Shown one piece after another: positions 7,195 to 16,334 of a stretch of 64,000 nt of DNA (the first letter of the stretch is position 1; each line of letters starts with the position of its first letter). A program made the position numbers and the translations under genes. Source of the DNA: Microbacterium nymphoidis (GTDB lineage Bacteria > Actinomycetota > Actinomycetes > Actinomycetales > Microbacteriaceae); NCBI RefSeq assembly GCF_021044885.1, contig NZ_JAJNOD010000007.1, positions 62,001 to 126,000 of the forward strand, written 5' to 3'. Under the pieces are notes generated by a model that saw nothing but the letters and a program-made list of their open reading frames with translations, was not told where the DNA came from and made no database searches.

Positions 7195-8573
7195 CAGATC
7201 CCGCGGGCGAGCTCCCCGGCGACTCCGGTGTAGGTCGCCGGTGTGAGCGCGAGCAGGCGCTGCTTGGCCTCGTCGCCGATCTCGAGTCCCTCGACGAACG
7301 CGCGCATCTCCGCGGCGCCCACCTTGTGACCGCGGGTCAGCTCCTTGAGCAGCGCGTAAGGGTCGCTGATCGTGGAACGCCCGGCGACGACCTCGGCGCG
7401 AACGACGGTCTGGATCGCCTCACCCAGGATCTCCCAGTTGCCGTCGAGGTCTGCGTCGAGCACGTGCTGCGACAGCGACACCTCCGTGAGGCCGCGGGTG
7501 AGGTTGTCGATCGCGAGCAGCGAGTGCCCGAAGGCGACGCCGATGTTGCGCTGCGTGGACGAGTCGGTGAGGTCACGCTGCATGCGGCTGGTCACGAGCG
7601 TGGTCGAGAGCGAGTTCAGCAGCGCACCGGCGATCTCGAGGTTCGCTTCGGCGTTCTCGAACCGGATCGGGTTGATCTTGTGCGGCATGGTGGAGGACCC
7701 GGTGGCTCCGGCGACGGGGATCTGTGCGAAGTAGGCCATCGAGATGTAGGTCCACATGTCGGTGGCGAGGTTGTGCAGCACGCCACCGGCGTGGCGGATC
7801 TTGTCGTACAGCTCCACCTGCCAGTCGTGGGACTCGATCTGCGTGGTGATGAGGTTGAAGCCGAGGCCCAGCGATTCGACGAACTCCCGCGCGACGGTGG
7901 GCCAGTCGGTCTCCGGAGAGGCGACCACGTGAGCCGACCACGTACCGGTGGCGCCGGAGAACTTGCCGAGGAACTCGTTCTGCTCGATCTGCTTCGCGAT
8001 GCGCTCGAGGCGCCACGCGAACACGCCGAGCTCCTTGCCCATGGTGGAGGGCGTTGCGGGCTGGCCGTGCGTGTGCGAGAGCATCGCGGCATCGGCGTTC
8101 GCGTGTGCGAACGTCCGCAGCGCCTCGATCACCCGGCGCAGCGCCGGCAGCCACACCTGCAAGGTGGCCCGCTGCACGACCAGGGCGTAGGAGAGCGAGT
8201 TGACGTCTTCACTGGTGCAGCCGAAGTGCGTGAGCTCGGCGATTGCGTCGAGCCCGAGCCGCGACAGCCGGTCACGGACGAAGTACTCGACCGCCTTCAC
8301 ATCGTGGCGCGTGACCGCCTCCTTCTCGCCCAGCCAGTCGATCGAGGCCTGGTCGAAGTCGAGGTAGGCGGCGCGCAGTGCGCTCTTGTTCTGCTCGCTC
8401 AGCGGTGACGTGCCGAACATCGAGCGGTCGGTGAGAGCGATGATCCACTCCACCTCCACCTCGACGCGGGCGCGGTTCAGGCCTGCTTCGGAGAGGTATT
8501 CGGACAGCGGCGCGACGGCTGCACGGTAGCGTCCGTCGAGCGGGCTGAGGGGCTGGATCGGAAGAGCGGCCAC
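7194..8573 (-). CDS. purB: Adenylosuccinate lyase
   Basis: Catalyses two fumarate-releasing steps of purine synthesis: SAICAR to AICAR, and adenylosuccinate to AMP. The fumarase/aspartase superfamily signature GSSTMPHKINP is at 292-302, and the histidine region HTHGQPATPSTMGKE at 167-181 is intact. Length (459) is normal. The start is GTG with AGGAG eight bases upstream. A TATGAT -10 box lies at 8625-8630, inside the end of the next gene upstream. It forms a coupled pair with the downstream kinase-like gene. Confidence 0.95.
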   Translation of the reverse strand: MAALPIQPLSPLDGRYRAAVAPLSEYLSEAGLNRARVEVEVEWIIALTDRSMFGTSPLSEQNKSALRAAYLDFDQASIDWLGEKEAVTRHDVKAVEYFVRDRLSRLGLDAIAELTHFGCTSEDVNSLSYALVVQRATLQVWLPALRRVIEALRTFAHANADAAMLSHTHGQPATPSTMGKELGVFAWRLERIAKQIEQNEFLGKFSGATGTWSAHVVASPETDWPTVAREFVESLGLGFNLITTQIESHDWQVELYDKIRHAGGVLHNLATDMWTYISMAYFAQIPVAGATGSSTMPHKINPIRFENAEANLEIAGALLNSLSTTLVTSRMQRDLTDSSTQRNIGVAFGHSLLAIDNLTRGLTEVSLSQHVLDADLDGNWEILGEAIQTVVRAEVVAGRSTISDPYALLKELTRGHKVGAAEMRAFVEGLEIGDEAKQRLLALTPATYTGVAGELARGI

Positions 8574-8625
8574 GGCAGTTTCTCCTGATGAAGAGGCGGG
8601 ACACGCCGCGAATGCGACCCCTCGA

Positions 8626-9159
8626 TCATACCGAGCCGTCGATGCGCCTCATCGGGGTCGTGGGGGTGCGCAGGGCGGGCTCGAGCTGGTGGAAGAGTGC
8701 ACGAACGGAGGATTCGATCATTTCCAGCACGTCGTCGAACATCTCATCGCCCGCGTAGTACGGATCGGGCACGTCCTGTCCGGTTGCGGCAGGATCGAAC
8801 GACAACAGGAGGGCGATCTTCTCCGCCTGGTCTTCGTCAGCGGCCCAGTTCTGCAGGATGCGCTCGTGTGAACGATCGAGCGCGACCACGAGGTCGTTGG
8901 CCTGGAAAGCAGCGGCCGTGAACTGCTTCGCCCGATGGGCGCTGCCGTCGTATCCGCGGCGCTCGAGGGCGTCGAGGGTTCGGCGATCGGCGCGCTCACC
9001 CACGTGCCAGTCGCCGGTCCCGGCGCTCGTGGAGGAGATCCGCTCGCTCAGGCCGGCACGCTGTGCAAGCGAGCGCATCACCACATCGGCCATGGGGGAG
9101 CGGCAGATGTTGCCCGTGCACACGAACACGAGCCGAAACGGTGCGGATGCATCGGCCAT
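8626..9159 (-). CDS. Low-molecular-weight protein-tyrosine-phosphatase
   Basis: A 177-residue phosphatase with the catalytic loop CTGNICRS at 14-21 (C14, R20) close to the N-terminus and the acid DPYY at 132-135, both standard for the family. The frame continues upstream, but the ATG at 9159 places the active-site loop at its usual position. A CAGAAT box exactly six bases before the ATG suggests a leaderless message. In actinobacteria such enzymes dephosphorylate tyrosine kinases or act in polysaccharide export; the partner is not in this window. Confidence 0.9.
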   Translation of the reverse strand: MADASAPFRLVFVCTGNICRSPMADVVMRSLAQRAGLSERISSTSAGTGDWHVGERADRRTLDALERRGYDGSAHRAKQFTAAAFQANDLVVALDRSHERILQNWAADEDQAEKIALLLSFDPAATGQDVPDPYYAGDEMFDDVLEMIESSVRALFHQLEPALRTPTTPMRRIDGSV

Positions 9160-9278
9160 GTGCACATTCTGCCGAAGATCCGAGCATTTGCCCCTCCCCA
9201 ACCGGGAAAGCGACCTCCACTGTTCAGCGTCGGCGGCTTCGGATACCGCCGTTCCCACTCCTGGCCGACGATCGGGTG

Positions 9279-9554
9279 ATGAGCACACCGACCCTCACCG
9301 CCGAAGAGACCCGTTCCCGCATCCGAGTCGCCCGCCAGCACGTTCATCAGGCATCCCTGCTCCTGCAGCAGGCCAGCGCAGCGTGGAGCGCGCTGGTGCG
9401 CATCACCTCCTGGGAATCGCCCGCTTCCCGTGGCTACCACGGCCGCGCCCAGGACCGGCTGGGGGAGGCAGCATCGCTGATGGGGCTGGTTCAGGTGCAC
9501 GAGCAGCAACTGGCGTGGGCCGAGTCGCAGATCGTCGAGGGATGCGCGCCGTGA
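9279..9554 (+). CDS. Small WXG100-like helical protein
   Basis: A 91-residue, almost wholly helical protein. SWESPASRGYHGRAQDRL near residues 44-61 resembles the W-x-x-PA-x-x-Y turn of WXG100/ESX-type helical hairpins. The start is ATG at 9279 (a GTG one codon earlier is also possible); no strong ribosome site is seen. It overlaps the next gene by four bases (GTGA), so the two products are made together. A role as a secreted or chaperone-like partner of the hydrolase is inferred. Confidence 0.6.
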   Translation: MSTPTLTAEETRSRIRVARQHVHQASLLLQQASAAWSALVRITSWESPASRGYHGRAQDRLGEAASLMGLVQVHEQQLAWAESQIVEGCAP

Positions 9555-10837
9555 GCGGGCCGAGCATCTCATCCGGCGGTGCCATCACGGTTGATCCGGA
9601 CGAACTGCGGGCAGCGGCTCAGCGCACCGATGCGGCGGCCGGCATGATGACGGACGCGGCGGACTGCCTGCTGGTCGCCGCAGGCATCATCGAGTCCGCA
9701 TGCGCCGTCGGCATCGCGGCAGATGGGAACGAGCTCGCGGTGCGGGCTCGTCGTGCCACCGACGACGGCCGGGCGCTCGCGACCGATCTGCGCAACGCCG
9801 CGATCATCTACGAGATCACCGAGCTGCGACTGGCGCTGCAGCAGCCCGGCGCCGACGCCGATGCTCTTCACCAGCGCATTCGTCACCTGTTCAGCGGCTT
9901 CTCGGCAACGTCCTACCTCGGCACACTGCAGTCGGATGCGCTCATCGCGCAATGGCGCATCCGAGATTCGCGAAGCACCATCGGCCAGGTGTTCCGTGGC
10001 GCCGGTCCCTTCGGAGCCACGGCGGTGGCAGCGCTGTGGGCACTGCAGGGCATCGTTCACGCCACTGGACGCGGCCGGATCGCCGCGGGAACGTCGCTCG
10101 CGGGTCCGTCGCCCGCTGTCACCGTCACCCAGACCCGGCTGCCCGAGCCGGCGAAAGCGCCCGTCTCCCTCACCGACGCCTTCTCGCGGATCCCGAACTC
10201 CGCCGGCGATGCCCGCATCCGCATCGAGAAGTACGAGATGGCTGACGGGGAGAACAGATTCGCCGTCTACGTCACCGGCACCCGGGAGGACACGCCCACG
10301 GAAGCGTTCGACGGCGAGTCCAACCTGCAGTTGTACTTCGGTGCGCAGTCGGCGTCATCCGTCGCCGTCGCCGAGGCCATGCGGCAAGCCGGCGTTCAGC
10401 CGGGTGACTCGATCATCAACTACGGCTATTCGCAGGGAGCAATGATCACCGAGTACCTGGCGATGGACCCGCGCTACCAGGTGGAGGGCCAGTACACCCT
10501 CGGCGGTCCGGTGGAGGGCGAGATGGGCGCGGACACCCTGCACGTGGCCGTCCGTCACGACGACGATCCGGTCGTGCTCCTCGCTGACGGCGGATTTGCC
10601 GGCCAGAACGGGAGCGGTGACAGCATGGTGATCCGAGATACGGCGCATCCCGAGGTCACGCCGGAGGACGCGAGCATCCCCGGCCATTCGCTGGAGCGCT
10701 ATCTGCAGACCACACGCTGGGCGGATGGCTCGGAGGATCCCCGCATGGATGCCGTGCGGCAACAGCTGGCGGAGCTTGCGAGGGCGCAGCGAGTCACGGC
10801 CTACGAGTTCGGTGCCGAGCGGGAAGCGCGCCCGTGA
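9551..10837 (+). CDS. Alpha/beta hydrolase with N-terminal WXG-like helical domain and cutinase-type serine motif
   Basis: A 428-residue protein. Residues 11-145 are helical and start like an ESX/WXG-type domain (AITVDPDELRAAAQR). A hydrophobic stretch lies at 153-172. The C-terminal domain has a serine motif GYSQG (292-296, S294), an acidic block HDDDP (336-340) and PGHSLERY (378-385), a plausible Ser-Asp-His triad. GYSQG is typical of cutinase and PE-PPE hydrolases, which act on esters. GTG at 9551 overlaps the preceding stop; an ATG at 9542 is the alternative. No signal peptide is seen, so export, if any, would need a dedicated system. Confidence 0.65.
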   Translation: MSGPSISSGGAITVDPDELRAAAQRTDAAAGMMTDAADCLLVAAGIIESACAVGIAADGNELAVRARRATDDGRALATDLRNAAIIYEITELRLALQQPGADADALHQRIRHLFSGFSATSYLGTLQSDALIAQWRIRDSRSTIGQVFRGAGPFGATAVAALWALQGIVHATGRGRIAAGTSLAGPSPAVTVTQTRLPEPAKAPVSLTDAFSRIPNSAGDARIRIEKYEMADGENRFAVYVTGTREDTPTEAFDGESNLQLYFGAQSASSVAVAEAMRQAGVQPGDSIINYGYSQGAMITEYLAMDPRYQVEGQYTLGGPVEGEMGADTLHVAVRHDDDPVVLLADGGFAGQNGSGDSMVIRDTAHPEVTPEDASIPGHSLERYLQTTRWADGSEDPRMDAVRQQLAELARAQRVTAYEFGAEREARP

Positions 10838-10851
10838 GGCTCAGGCGGGTC

Positions 10852-11250
10852 TCAGCGGCTCTTCTTCTTCTGCGGGCGCAGCAGAATACCGAAGAACCAG
10901 TTGATGAGCGAGATCACGATGGCGGCGACCACGCCCCACCAGAACTCGCCCACACCCAGTCCCCAGCCCCAGAAGCTCGTGATCCAGGCCGTGATCCACA
11001 GCAGCAGGCCGTTCACCACGAACGAGATGAGCCCGAGCGTGAGGATGTACAGCGGGAAGGCGACGATGCGGATGACCGTCCCGATCACCGAGTTCACGAG
11101 GGCGAAGACAGCGCCCACCGCCAGCAGGGTGAGCACCTTCTGCAGGTCTTCGCCCGGGGCGAATGCCGTGATCGTCACCGTGAGGGCCGGGATGAGGCTC
11201 ACGACCCACAGCGCGAACGCGTTGACGACGACTCGGATGATGAAGCGCAT
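10852..11250 (-). CDS. Phage holin family 4 (PF04020-like) four-helix membrane protein
   Basis: A 132-residue protein with four hydrophobic segments that fits the actinobacterial 'mycobacterial 4TM phage holin superfamily IV' type, a common chromosomal protein despite its name. The C-terminus is basic (RPQKKKSR). ATG at 11250 begins MRFIIRVVVNAFALW; a CACACT box six bases before it suggests a leaderless transcript. No phage genes are nearby, so lysis is unlikely to be its role. Confidence 0.8.
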   Translation of the reverse strand: MRFIIRVVVNAFALWVVSLIPALTVTITAFAPGEDLQKVLTLLAVGAVFALVNSVIGTVIRIVAFPLYILTLGLISFVVNGLLLWITAWITSFWGWGLGVGEFWWGVVAAIVISLINWFFGILLRPQKKKSR

Positions 11251-11320
11251 AGGGGAAGTGTGGCATGTCCGCATGAACGGCGGCAGGGTGTCCGTGCGGC
11301 CCGGGTCGTAGAGTGATCAC

Positions 11321-12412
11321 GTGACCGATGCCGCAGCCCCCGCTCCTGTGAAGATCCGTCCCGAGATCGCCTCGCTCCCGCCGTACAAGCAGGGCAAGCC
11401 GGCCGGTGCAGACGCCTTCAAGCTCTCGAGCAACGAGAACCCGTTCCCCCCGCTGCCTTCCGTCGTCACCGCCCTCCAGTCCGAGACGACGATCAACCGC
11501 TATCCGGACGCCACGGCGGCGCGTCTGCGGGCGCGCATCGCCGAGCGGTACGACACCACCCCCGACGGCGTCCACATCGCCTCGGGGTCGGTGGCGATCA
11601 TCGCTCAGCTTCTCCTCGCCGTCGCCGCACCCGGCGACGAGGTCATCTACGCGTGGCGTTCGTTCGAGGCGTACCCCGGCCTCGCGCTGGTCGCCGGAGC
11701 ACGCAGCATCCAGGTGCCCCTCACCGAGGACTTCCGCCACGATCTGCCGGCCATGGCCGCCGCCATCACCGACCGCACGCGGGCGATCATCGTGTGCAGC
11801 CCGAACAACCCCACGGGGGGCGTGCTCGCACAGGCCGAGGTGGAGGAGTTCCTCGCGGGAGTCCCCGCCGATGTGCTCGTCATCCTCGACGAGGCGTACG
11901 CGGAGTTCGTGACATCGCCGGATGCCGTGAACGGTCGCACGACGGGCTTCCTCGCCGCGCACCCCAACGTGGTCATGCTCCGCACGTTCTCCAAGGCGTA
12001 CGGGCTCGCCGGGCTCCGGGTCGGCTACGCGGTGGGCCACCCGCGGGTGCTCGATGCGGCCCGCTCCACGGCCATCCCGCTGTCGGTCACGGCACAGGCG
12101 GAATCCGCAGCGCTCGCCAGCCTCGACGCTGAGGACGAGCTGCTCGAGCGCGTCGGAACGCTGGTCGAGCGACGCGAGCGCCTGGTCGCCGGCGTGCGCG
12201 CCACCGGCTGGACGGTTCCCGACACCGAGGCGAACTTCCTCTGGCTGCCCGCGGGTCCGGCAGCGCTCGCCGTGGCGGAGCTGTTCGCCGAAGGCGGGAT
12301 CATCACCCGGCCGTTCGCGGGCGAGGGTGTTCGGATCTCGGTGGGCGAGGAGGAGGCGGTCGAGCGCATCATCGCACTCGCCGCCCGTGCCCTCCCTCTC
12401 CTCGCGGACTGA
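11321..12412 (+). CDS. HisC-family aminotransferase (histidinol-phosphate or aromatic amino acid type)
   Basis: A 363-residue fold-type I PLP enzyme. Visible motifs are SNENPFPPLPS (37-47), PNNPTG (161-166), DEAY (190-193) and the PLP lysine K225 in FSKAYGLAGLRVG. This fits HisC or its close relative, the aromatic aminotransferase Pat. No other his gene is here and a branched-chain oxoacid dehydrogenase follows, so a role in amino-acid breakdown is also possible. The GTG start at 11321 lies six bases after a TAGAGT -10 box (11309-11314), a leaderless arrangement. Confidence 0.85.
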   Translation: MTDAAAPAPVKIRPEIASLPPYKQGKPAGADAFKLSSNENPFPPLPSVVTALQSETTINRYPDATAARLRARIAERYDTTPDGVHIASGSVAIIAQLLLAVAAPGDEVIYAWRSFEAYPGLALVAGARSIQVPLTEDFRHDLPAMAAAITDRTRAIIVCSPNNPTGGVLAQAEVEEFLAGVPADVLVILDEAYAEFVTSPDAVNGRTTGFLAAHPNVVMLRTFSKAYGLAGLRVGYAVGHPRVLDAARSTAIPLSVTAQAESAALASLDAEDELLERVGTLVERRERLVAGVRATGWTVPDTEANFLWLPAGPAALAVAELFAEGGIITRPFAGEGVRISVGEEEAVERIIALAARALPLLAD

Positions 12413-12419
12413 CCCGACC

Positions 12420-12436
12420 AGCCGTTCCGTACGGCT
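12420..12436 (+). terminator. Weak hairpin after the aminotransferase gene
   Basis: AGCCGT and ACGGCT pair around TCCGT. There is no T-run, and the heptamer repeat follows at once. It may be a weak terminator. Confidence 0.3.
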
Positions 12437-12548
12437 TGCTCGGTGCTCGGTGCTCGGTGCTCGGTGCTCGGTGCTCGGTGCTCGGTGCTCGGTGCTCGGT
12501 GCTCGGTGCTCGGTGCTCGGTGCTCGGTGCTCGGTGCTCGGTGCTCGG
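12437..12548. repeat. Heptanucleotide tandem repeat, 16 exact copies of TGCTCGG
   Basis: Sixteen uninterrupted, identical copies fill 112 bases between the aminotransferase and the bkd operon. Seven is not a multiple of three, so changes in copy number would shift any frame through it. It lies about 160 bases before the promoter of the bkd operon. Such exact arrays arise by replication slippage and are usually unstable. Confidence 0.95.
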
Positions 12549-12716
12549 TCGCCGGGTCGCTCGGCGCAGGGCAGAAGGGCGCGTCCGTGCACGGCGGACG
12601 GGTCGCCCGGGGCCTCCGTGGCCGCGTCCCCGGCCTCGATAGATGGACGTGAAAGCATCTGTTTCGGGTGCCGAATGATGCGCCACGACGCATACGGGCA
12701 CTCGTAGGCTGACCAC
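12549..12716. other. Remainder of the 304-base gap before the bkd operon
   Basis: Only a TAGGCT -10 box (12705-12710) six bases before the next GTG is recognisable. I see no convincing -35 box, no operator and no small gene. Confidence 0.5.
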
Positions 12717-13880
12717 GTGACTGACATCCTGGACACCTCCGACCAGGCGGGAATGGTTCCGGCCGATTCGCCCGATGTGGTGCGCATCCTGAACCCGGAC
12801 GGGACGATCGCGCCCACCGCTGCGGCCGAGCAGTACCTGCCCCTCATCGACGCACTGACCGAGTTCGATCTCGAGCAGTTCTACCGGGACATGGTGATCA
12901 GCCGTGTCTTCGACCAGCAGGCCACCAACCTGCAGAGGCAGGGCCAGCTCGCCCTGTGGCCGCCGTCGTTCGGCCAGGAGGCCGCGCAGGTCGGCTCAGC
13001 CCACGCGGCGCGCGCGCAGGACCACATCTTCCCGTCCTACCGTGAGCACATCGTCACGGCGATCCGTGGTGTGGATCCGCTCGACATCATCAAGCTGATG
13101 CGCGGACTCAGCCACGGCGGCTGGGATCCGAAAGACCCGAAGAACGGCAACACGCACATCTACACGCTGGTGCTCGGCAGCCAGACGCTGCACGCCACCG
13201 GCTACGCGATGGGCCTGAACTTCGACGGCCGCGCCGCCGGCGGGGACATCGAGCGCGACGAAGCCGTGCTGGTCTACTACGGCGACGGCGCCTCCAGCCA
13301 GGGCGACGTGCACGAAGCCATGGTCTTCGCGGCCAGCTACCGCACGCCCGAGGTGTTCTTCATGCAGAACAACCAGTGGGCCATCTCCGTCCCGGTCTCG
13401 CGGCAGTCGCGAACGCCGCTCTACCGCCGCGCCGCGGGGTACATGCCCTCCGTGCAGGTCGATGGCAACGATGTGCTCGCGAGCTTCGCGGTCACCCGTC
13501 GCGCCCTCGACGAGGCGCGTGCCGGCGACGGACCGCGCGCGATCGAGGCCGTCACCTATCGTCGCGGTGCGCACACCACGAGCGACGATCCGACCAAGTA
13601 CCGCACCCGCGATGAAGAGGCCGCCTGGGCGCAGCGCGATCCGATCGCCCGCATGCGCGCATACCTTCAGAGCCGTGGCGCCGAGCAGGCGTTCTTCGAT
13701 GACGTGGACGAGGAGGCCGCCGCGACGGCGGAAGACGCGCGCCAGCGCACCACGCAGCTGCCCTCGCCCACCGCGGAGAGCATGTTCACGCATGTCTACA
13801 CCGACGCGCACCCGCTGATGGCCGAGCAGCGCGCGTGGCTCGCCGACTACGAGGCATCCTTCGAGGAGGGTCGAGCATGA
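12717..13880 (+). CDS. bkdA: Branched-chain 2-oxoacid dehydrogenase E1 alpha subunit (pyruvate dehydrogenase-like)
   Basis: A 387-residue thiamine-diphosphate subunit of the oxidative decarboxylase that feeds branched acyl groups to E2. The ThDP motif runs from GDG (189-191) to NN (218-219), and the phosphorylation-loop region YRRGAHTTSDDPTKY is present. It resembles E1 alpha of branched-chain complexes more than the single-chain AceE of actinobacterial pyruvate dehydrogenase. The GTG start follows a TAGGCT box by six bases, a leaderless start. The stop overlaps the next ATG (ATGA). Confidence 0.88.
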   Translation: MTDILDTSDQAGMVPADSPDVVRILNPDGTIAPTAAAEQYLPLIDALTEFDLEQFYRDMVISRVFDQQATNLQRQGQLALWPPSFGQEAAQVGSAHAARAQDHIFPSYREHIVTAIRGVDPLDIIKLMRGLSHGGWDPKDPKNGNTHIYTLVLGSQTLHATGYAMGLNFDGRAAGGDIERDEAVLVYYGDGASSQGDVHEAMVFAASYRTPEVFFMQNNQWAISVPVSRQSRTPLYRRAAGYMPSVQVDGNDVLASFAVTRRALDEARAGDGPRAIEAVTYRRGAHTTSDDPTKYRTRDEEAAWAQRDPIARMRAYLQSRGAEQAFFDDVDEEAAATAEDARQRTTQLPSPTAESMFTHVYTDAHPLMAEQRAWLADYEASFEEGRA

Positions 13881-14860
13881 CCGTGGAGACGATGACGTTC
13901 GGCAAGGCCCTCAACGCGGGATTGCGTCGCGCAATGGCTGACGACTCGCGTGTGCTGCTCATGGGAGAGGACATCGGTCCGCTCGGCGGCGTCTTCCGCA
14001 TCACCGAAGGCCTCCAGGCGGAGTTCGGGGAGAGCCGCGTGCTCGACACCCCGCTGGCAGAGTCCGGCATCGTGGGAACCGCGATCGGTCTCGCGATGGC
14101 CGGCTTCCGCCCCGTGGTGGAGATCCAGTTTGACGGGTTCGTCTTCCCGGCCTTCGATCAGATCACCACGCAGCTGGCGAAGCTCACCAACCGGCACGAC
14201 GGCACGCAGTCGTTCCCGGTCGTGATCCGCATCCCGTACGGCGGGCACATCGGTGCGGTCGAGCATCACCAGGAGAGCCCGGAGGCGTACTTCGCCCACA
14301 CGCCTGGTCTCCGTGTGATCTCCCCGTCCACGCCGAACGACGCCTACTGGATGATCCAGCAGGCCATCGCGGGCAATGATCCCGTCATCTTCCTCGAGCC
14401 CAAGAGCCGCTACTGGCCGAAGGGTGAGGTGGACCTGGATGAGCCCGCCGCCGCGACCCCGTACCAGGCGCGCGTTGCCCGCTCGGGTACCGATGTCACT
14501 CTCGTGGGCCACGGCGCCATGGTCACCGTGCTGTTGCAGGCGGCGGCCCAGGCCGAGTCGGAAGGGGTCAGCTGCGAGGTGATCGATCTGCGTTCGCTCT
14601 CTCCCATCGACTACCAGCCGGTGCTGGATTCGGTGCGGAAGACCGGTCGCATGGTCTACGGTCAGGAAGCGCCGGGCAACGTCAGCGTCGGAAGCGAGGT
14701 GGCCGCCACCGTGATGGAACGAGCCTTCTTCTCCCTCGAAGCGCCCGTGCTGCGGGTGAGCGGATTCGACACCCCGTTCCCGCCCGCCAAGCTGGAGGGC
14801 CTCTACCTCCCCGATGCGGATCGCATCCTCGAAGCCGTCGATCGCTCACTCGCGTACTGA
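13877..14860 (+). CDS. bkdB: Branched-chain 2-oxoacid dehydrogenase E1 beta subunit
   Basis: A 327-residue transketolase-like beta subunit, with GEDIG (about 34-38) and the central [15 protein letters not shown] block that forms the dimer and ThDP site. The frame is open upstream, but the ATG at 13877 has GGAGGG before it and overlaps the E1 alpha stop by four bases. It pairs with E1 alpha as an alpha2-beta2 enzyme that makes branched acyl groups, such as precursors of iso/anteiso fatty acids. Confidence 0.9.
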   Translation: MTVETMTFGKALNAGLRRAMADDSRVLLMGEDIGPLGGVFRITEGLQAEFGESRVLDTPLAESGIVGTAIGLAMAGFRPVVEIQFDGFVFPAFDQITTQLAKLTNRHDGTQSFPVVIRIPYGGHIGAVEHHQESPEAYFAHTPGLRVISPSTPNDAYWMIQQAIAGNDPVIFLEPKSRYWPKGEVDLDEPAAATPYQARVARSGTDVTLVGHGAMVTVLLQAAAQAESEGVSCEVIDLRSLSPIDYQPVLDSVRKTGRMVYGQEAPGNVSVGSEVAATVMERAFFSLEAPVLRVSGFDTPFPPAKLEGLYLPDADRILEAVDRSLAY

Positions 14861-14874
14861 TACCGGAGCCGGAC

Positions 14875-16185
14875 ATGCAGACCTTCAACCTTCCCGACGT
14901 CGGCGAGGGCCTCACCGAGGCCGAGATCGTGCAGTGGCGCGTCGCCCCCGGTGACACCGTCGCCGTCAACGACGTGCTGTGCGAGATCGAGACAGCCAAG
15001 TCCCTCGTCGAGCTGCCCTCGCCGTTCGCGGGCACGGTGGGTGAGCTGCTGGTGGGGGAGGGCACCACGATCGACGTGGGTACGCCCATCATCACCGTCG
15101 ACGACGGGTCCACGCCCGCAGCTCCCGCCGCCCCGGCGGCGCCCGCCACGGAGGAGGCCGGCGGATCGGTGCTGGTGGGCTACGGCACCGGTGGCGAGGT
15201 GCGCTCGCGGCGGCGCAAGCCGGCGCAGGCACCGGTGACCCAGTCGGTCGGTGTCATCGCCAAGCCCCCGATCCGCAAGCTCGCCCGCGATCTCGGCGTG
15301 AACCTCGCCGAAGTGCGCGGCAGCGGAGAGGCCGGGGAGGTGACCCGCGCCGATGTCGTCGGCCACGCCGAGCAGGCGAGTGTGTTCCGCAACATCCAGA
15401 CGCCCGAGTGGGGCGCGCAGCGCGAAGAGACCATCCCCGTCGCAGCTCCCGCGTCTCCCGCCCCGGCACCGCTCGTGGCGGGCGAGCGTGAGGAGGCCAT
15501 CCCCGTGCGCGGTGTCCGCAAGGTCACCTCCGCCGCCATGGTGCGCTCCGCCTACTCCGCCCCGCACGTCACGGTGTGGAAGGACGTCGACGCGAGTCGC
15601 ACCATGGAACTGGTCAAGCGCCTCAAGGCATCGCCCGATTTCGCCGACATCAAGGTGTCGCCACTTCTGATCATGGCGCGCGCCGTCATCTGGGCCGCCC
15701 GCCGCACCCCGATGGTCAACGCGGCGTGGGTCGACGGAGAGGACGGGGCATCCATCCTGGTCCGCAACTACGTCAACCTCGGAATCGCCGCCGCCACCCC
15801 GCGTGGTCTCATCGTTCCCAACATCAAGGATGCGCAGAGCCTGTCGATGCGCGAGCTCGCCAAGGCCCTGGAGAAGCTCACACTCACGGCGCGTGAGGGA
15901 AAGACCGCACCCGCGGACCAGCAGAACGGCACGATCACCATCACGAACATCGGCGTGTTCGGCATGGACGCGGGTACTCCCATCATCAACCCCGGCGAGG
16001 CGGGGATCGTGGCTCTCGGCTCGATCACGCAGAAGCCCTGGGTCGTCGACGGCGAAGTGCGACCGCGGTGGGTGACCACGGTGTCGGGCAGCTTCGATCA
16101 CCGCGTCATCGACGGCGACGGCATGAGCCGCTTCATCGCCGACGTCGCATCGATCCTGGAGGAGCCCGCCCTGCTGCTGGACTGA
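14875..16185 (+). CDS. bkdC: Dihydrolipoamide acyltransferase (E2) of the branched-chain complex
   Basis: A 436-residue E2. A single N-terminal lipoyl domain carries the lipoyl lysine K42 (ETAKS), followed by an Ala/Pro linker. Next comes a peripheral subunit-binding domain (about 125-160, [17 protein letters not shown]) that holds E3 or E1, then the acyltransferase core with HRVIDGDG (409-416; His409 and Asp413 catalytic). It starts 14 bases after E1 beta and closes the operon. No E3 gene is present here, so a shared lipoamide dehydrogenase must be used. Confidence 0.93.
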   Translation: MQTFNLPDVGEGLTEAEIVQWRVAPGDTVAVNDVLCEIETAKSLVELPSPFAGTVGELLVGEGTTIDVGTPIITVDDGSTPAAPAAPAAPATEEAGGSVLVGYGTGGEVRSRRRKPAQAPVTQSVGVIAKPPIRKLARDLGVNLAEVRGSGEAGEVTRADVVGHAEQASVFRNIQTPEWGAQREETIPVAAPASPAPAPLVAGEREEAIPVRGVRKVTSAAMVRSAYSAPHVTVWKDVDASRTMELVKRLKASPDFADIKVSPLLIMARAVIWAARRTPMVNAAWVDGEDGASILVRNYVNLGIAAATPRGLIVPNIKDAQSLSMRELAKALEKLTLTAREGKTAPADQQNGTITITNIGVFGMDAGTPIINPGEAGIVALGSITQKPWVVDGEVRPRWVTTVSGSFDHRVIDGDGMSRFIADVASILEEPALLLD

Positions 16186-16195
16186 GCGGCAGATC

Positions 16196-16232
16196 AGGCG
16201 AAGGGGACGGGCACCGCTCGTCCCCTTCGCCT
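16196..16232 (+). terminator. Terminator of the bkd operon
   Basis: AGGCGAAGGGGACG pairs perfectly with its complement (14 bp) around a nine-base loop, 10 bases after the E2 stop. The T-run is poor, as is common in high-GC actinobacteria. Confidence 0.75.
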
Positions 16233-16334
16233 GTGTGGCCCACCAGCGCTATCGCACCGTGATGAGTACCGCCAGGGCCTGGTCCGCGGCGCGCGCCACG
16301 GCTAGCGTCGAAGGCGAACCGATCGGAGGCGCGC

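Noticed and set aside
10852..11250. Prophage remnant because of the phage-holin-like protein
   Set aside because: Family 4 'holins' of this type are ordinary chromosomal membrane proteins in actinobacteria, and no other phage gene is near.
12437..12548. Heptamer array as a CRISPR or coding repeat
   Set aside because: Units are contiguous and identical with no spacers, there are no cas genes, and seven bases do not keep a frame.
10841..12847. Open frame of 668 codons on the minus strand with repeated EHRAPST peptides
   Set aside because: It runs antisense to the aminotransferase and through the heptamer repeat, which creates the peptide repeats as a by-product.
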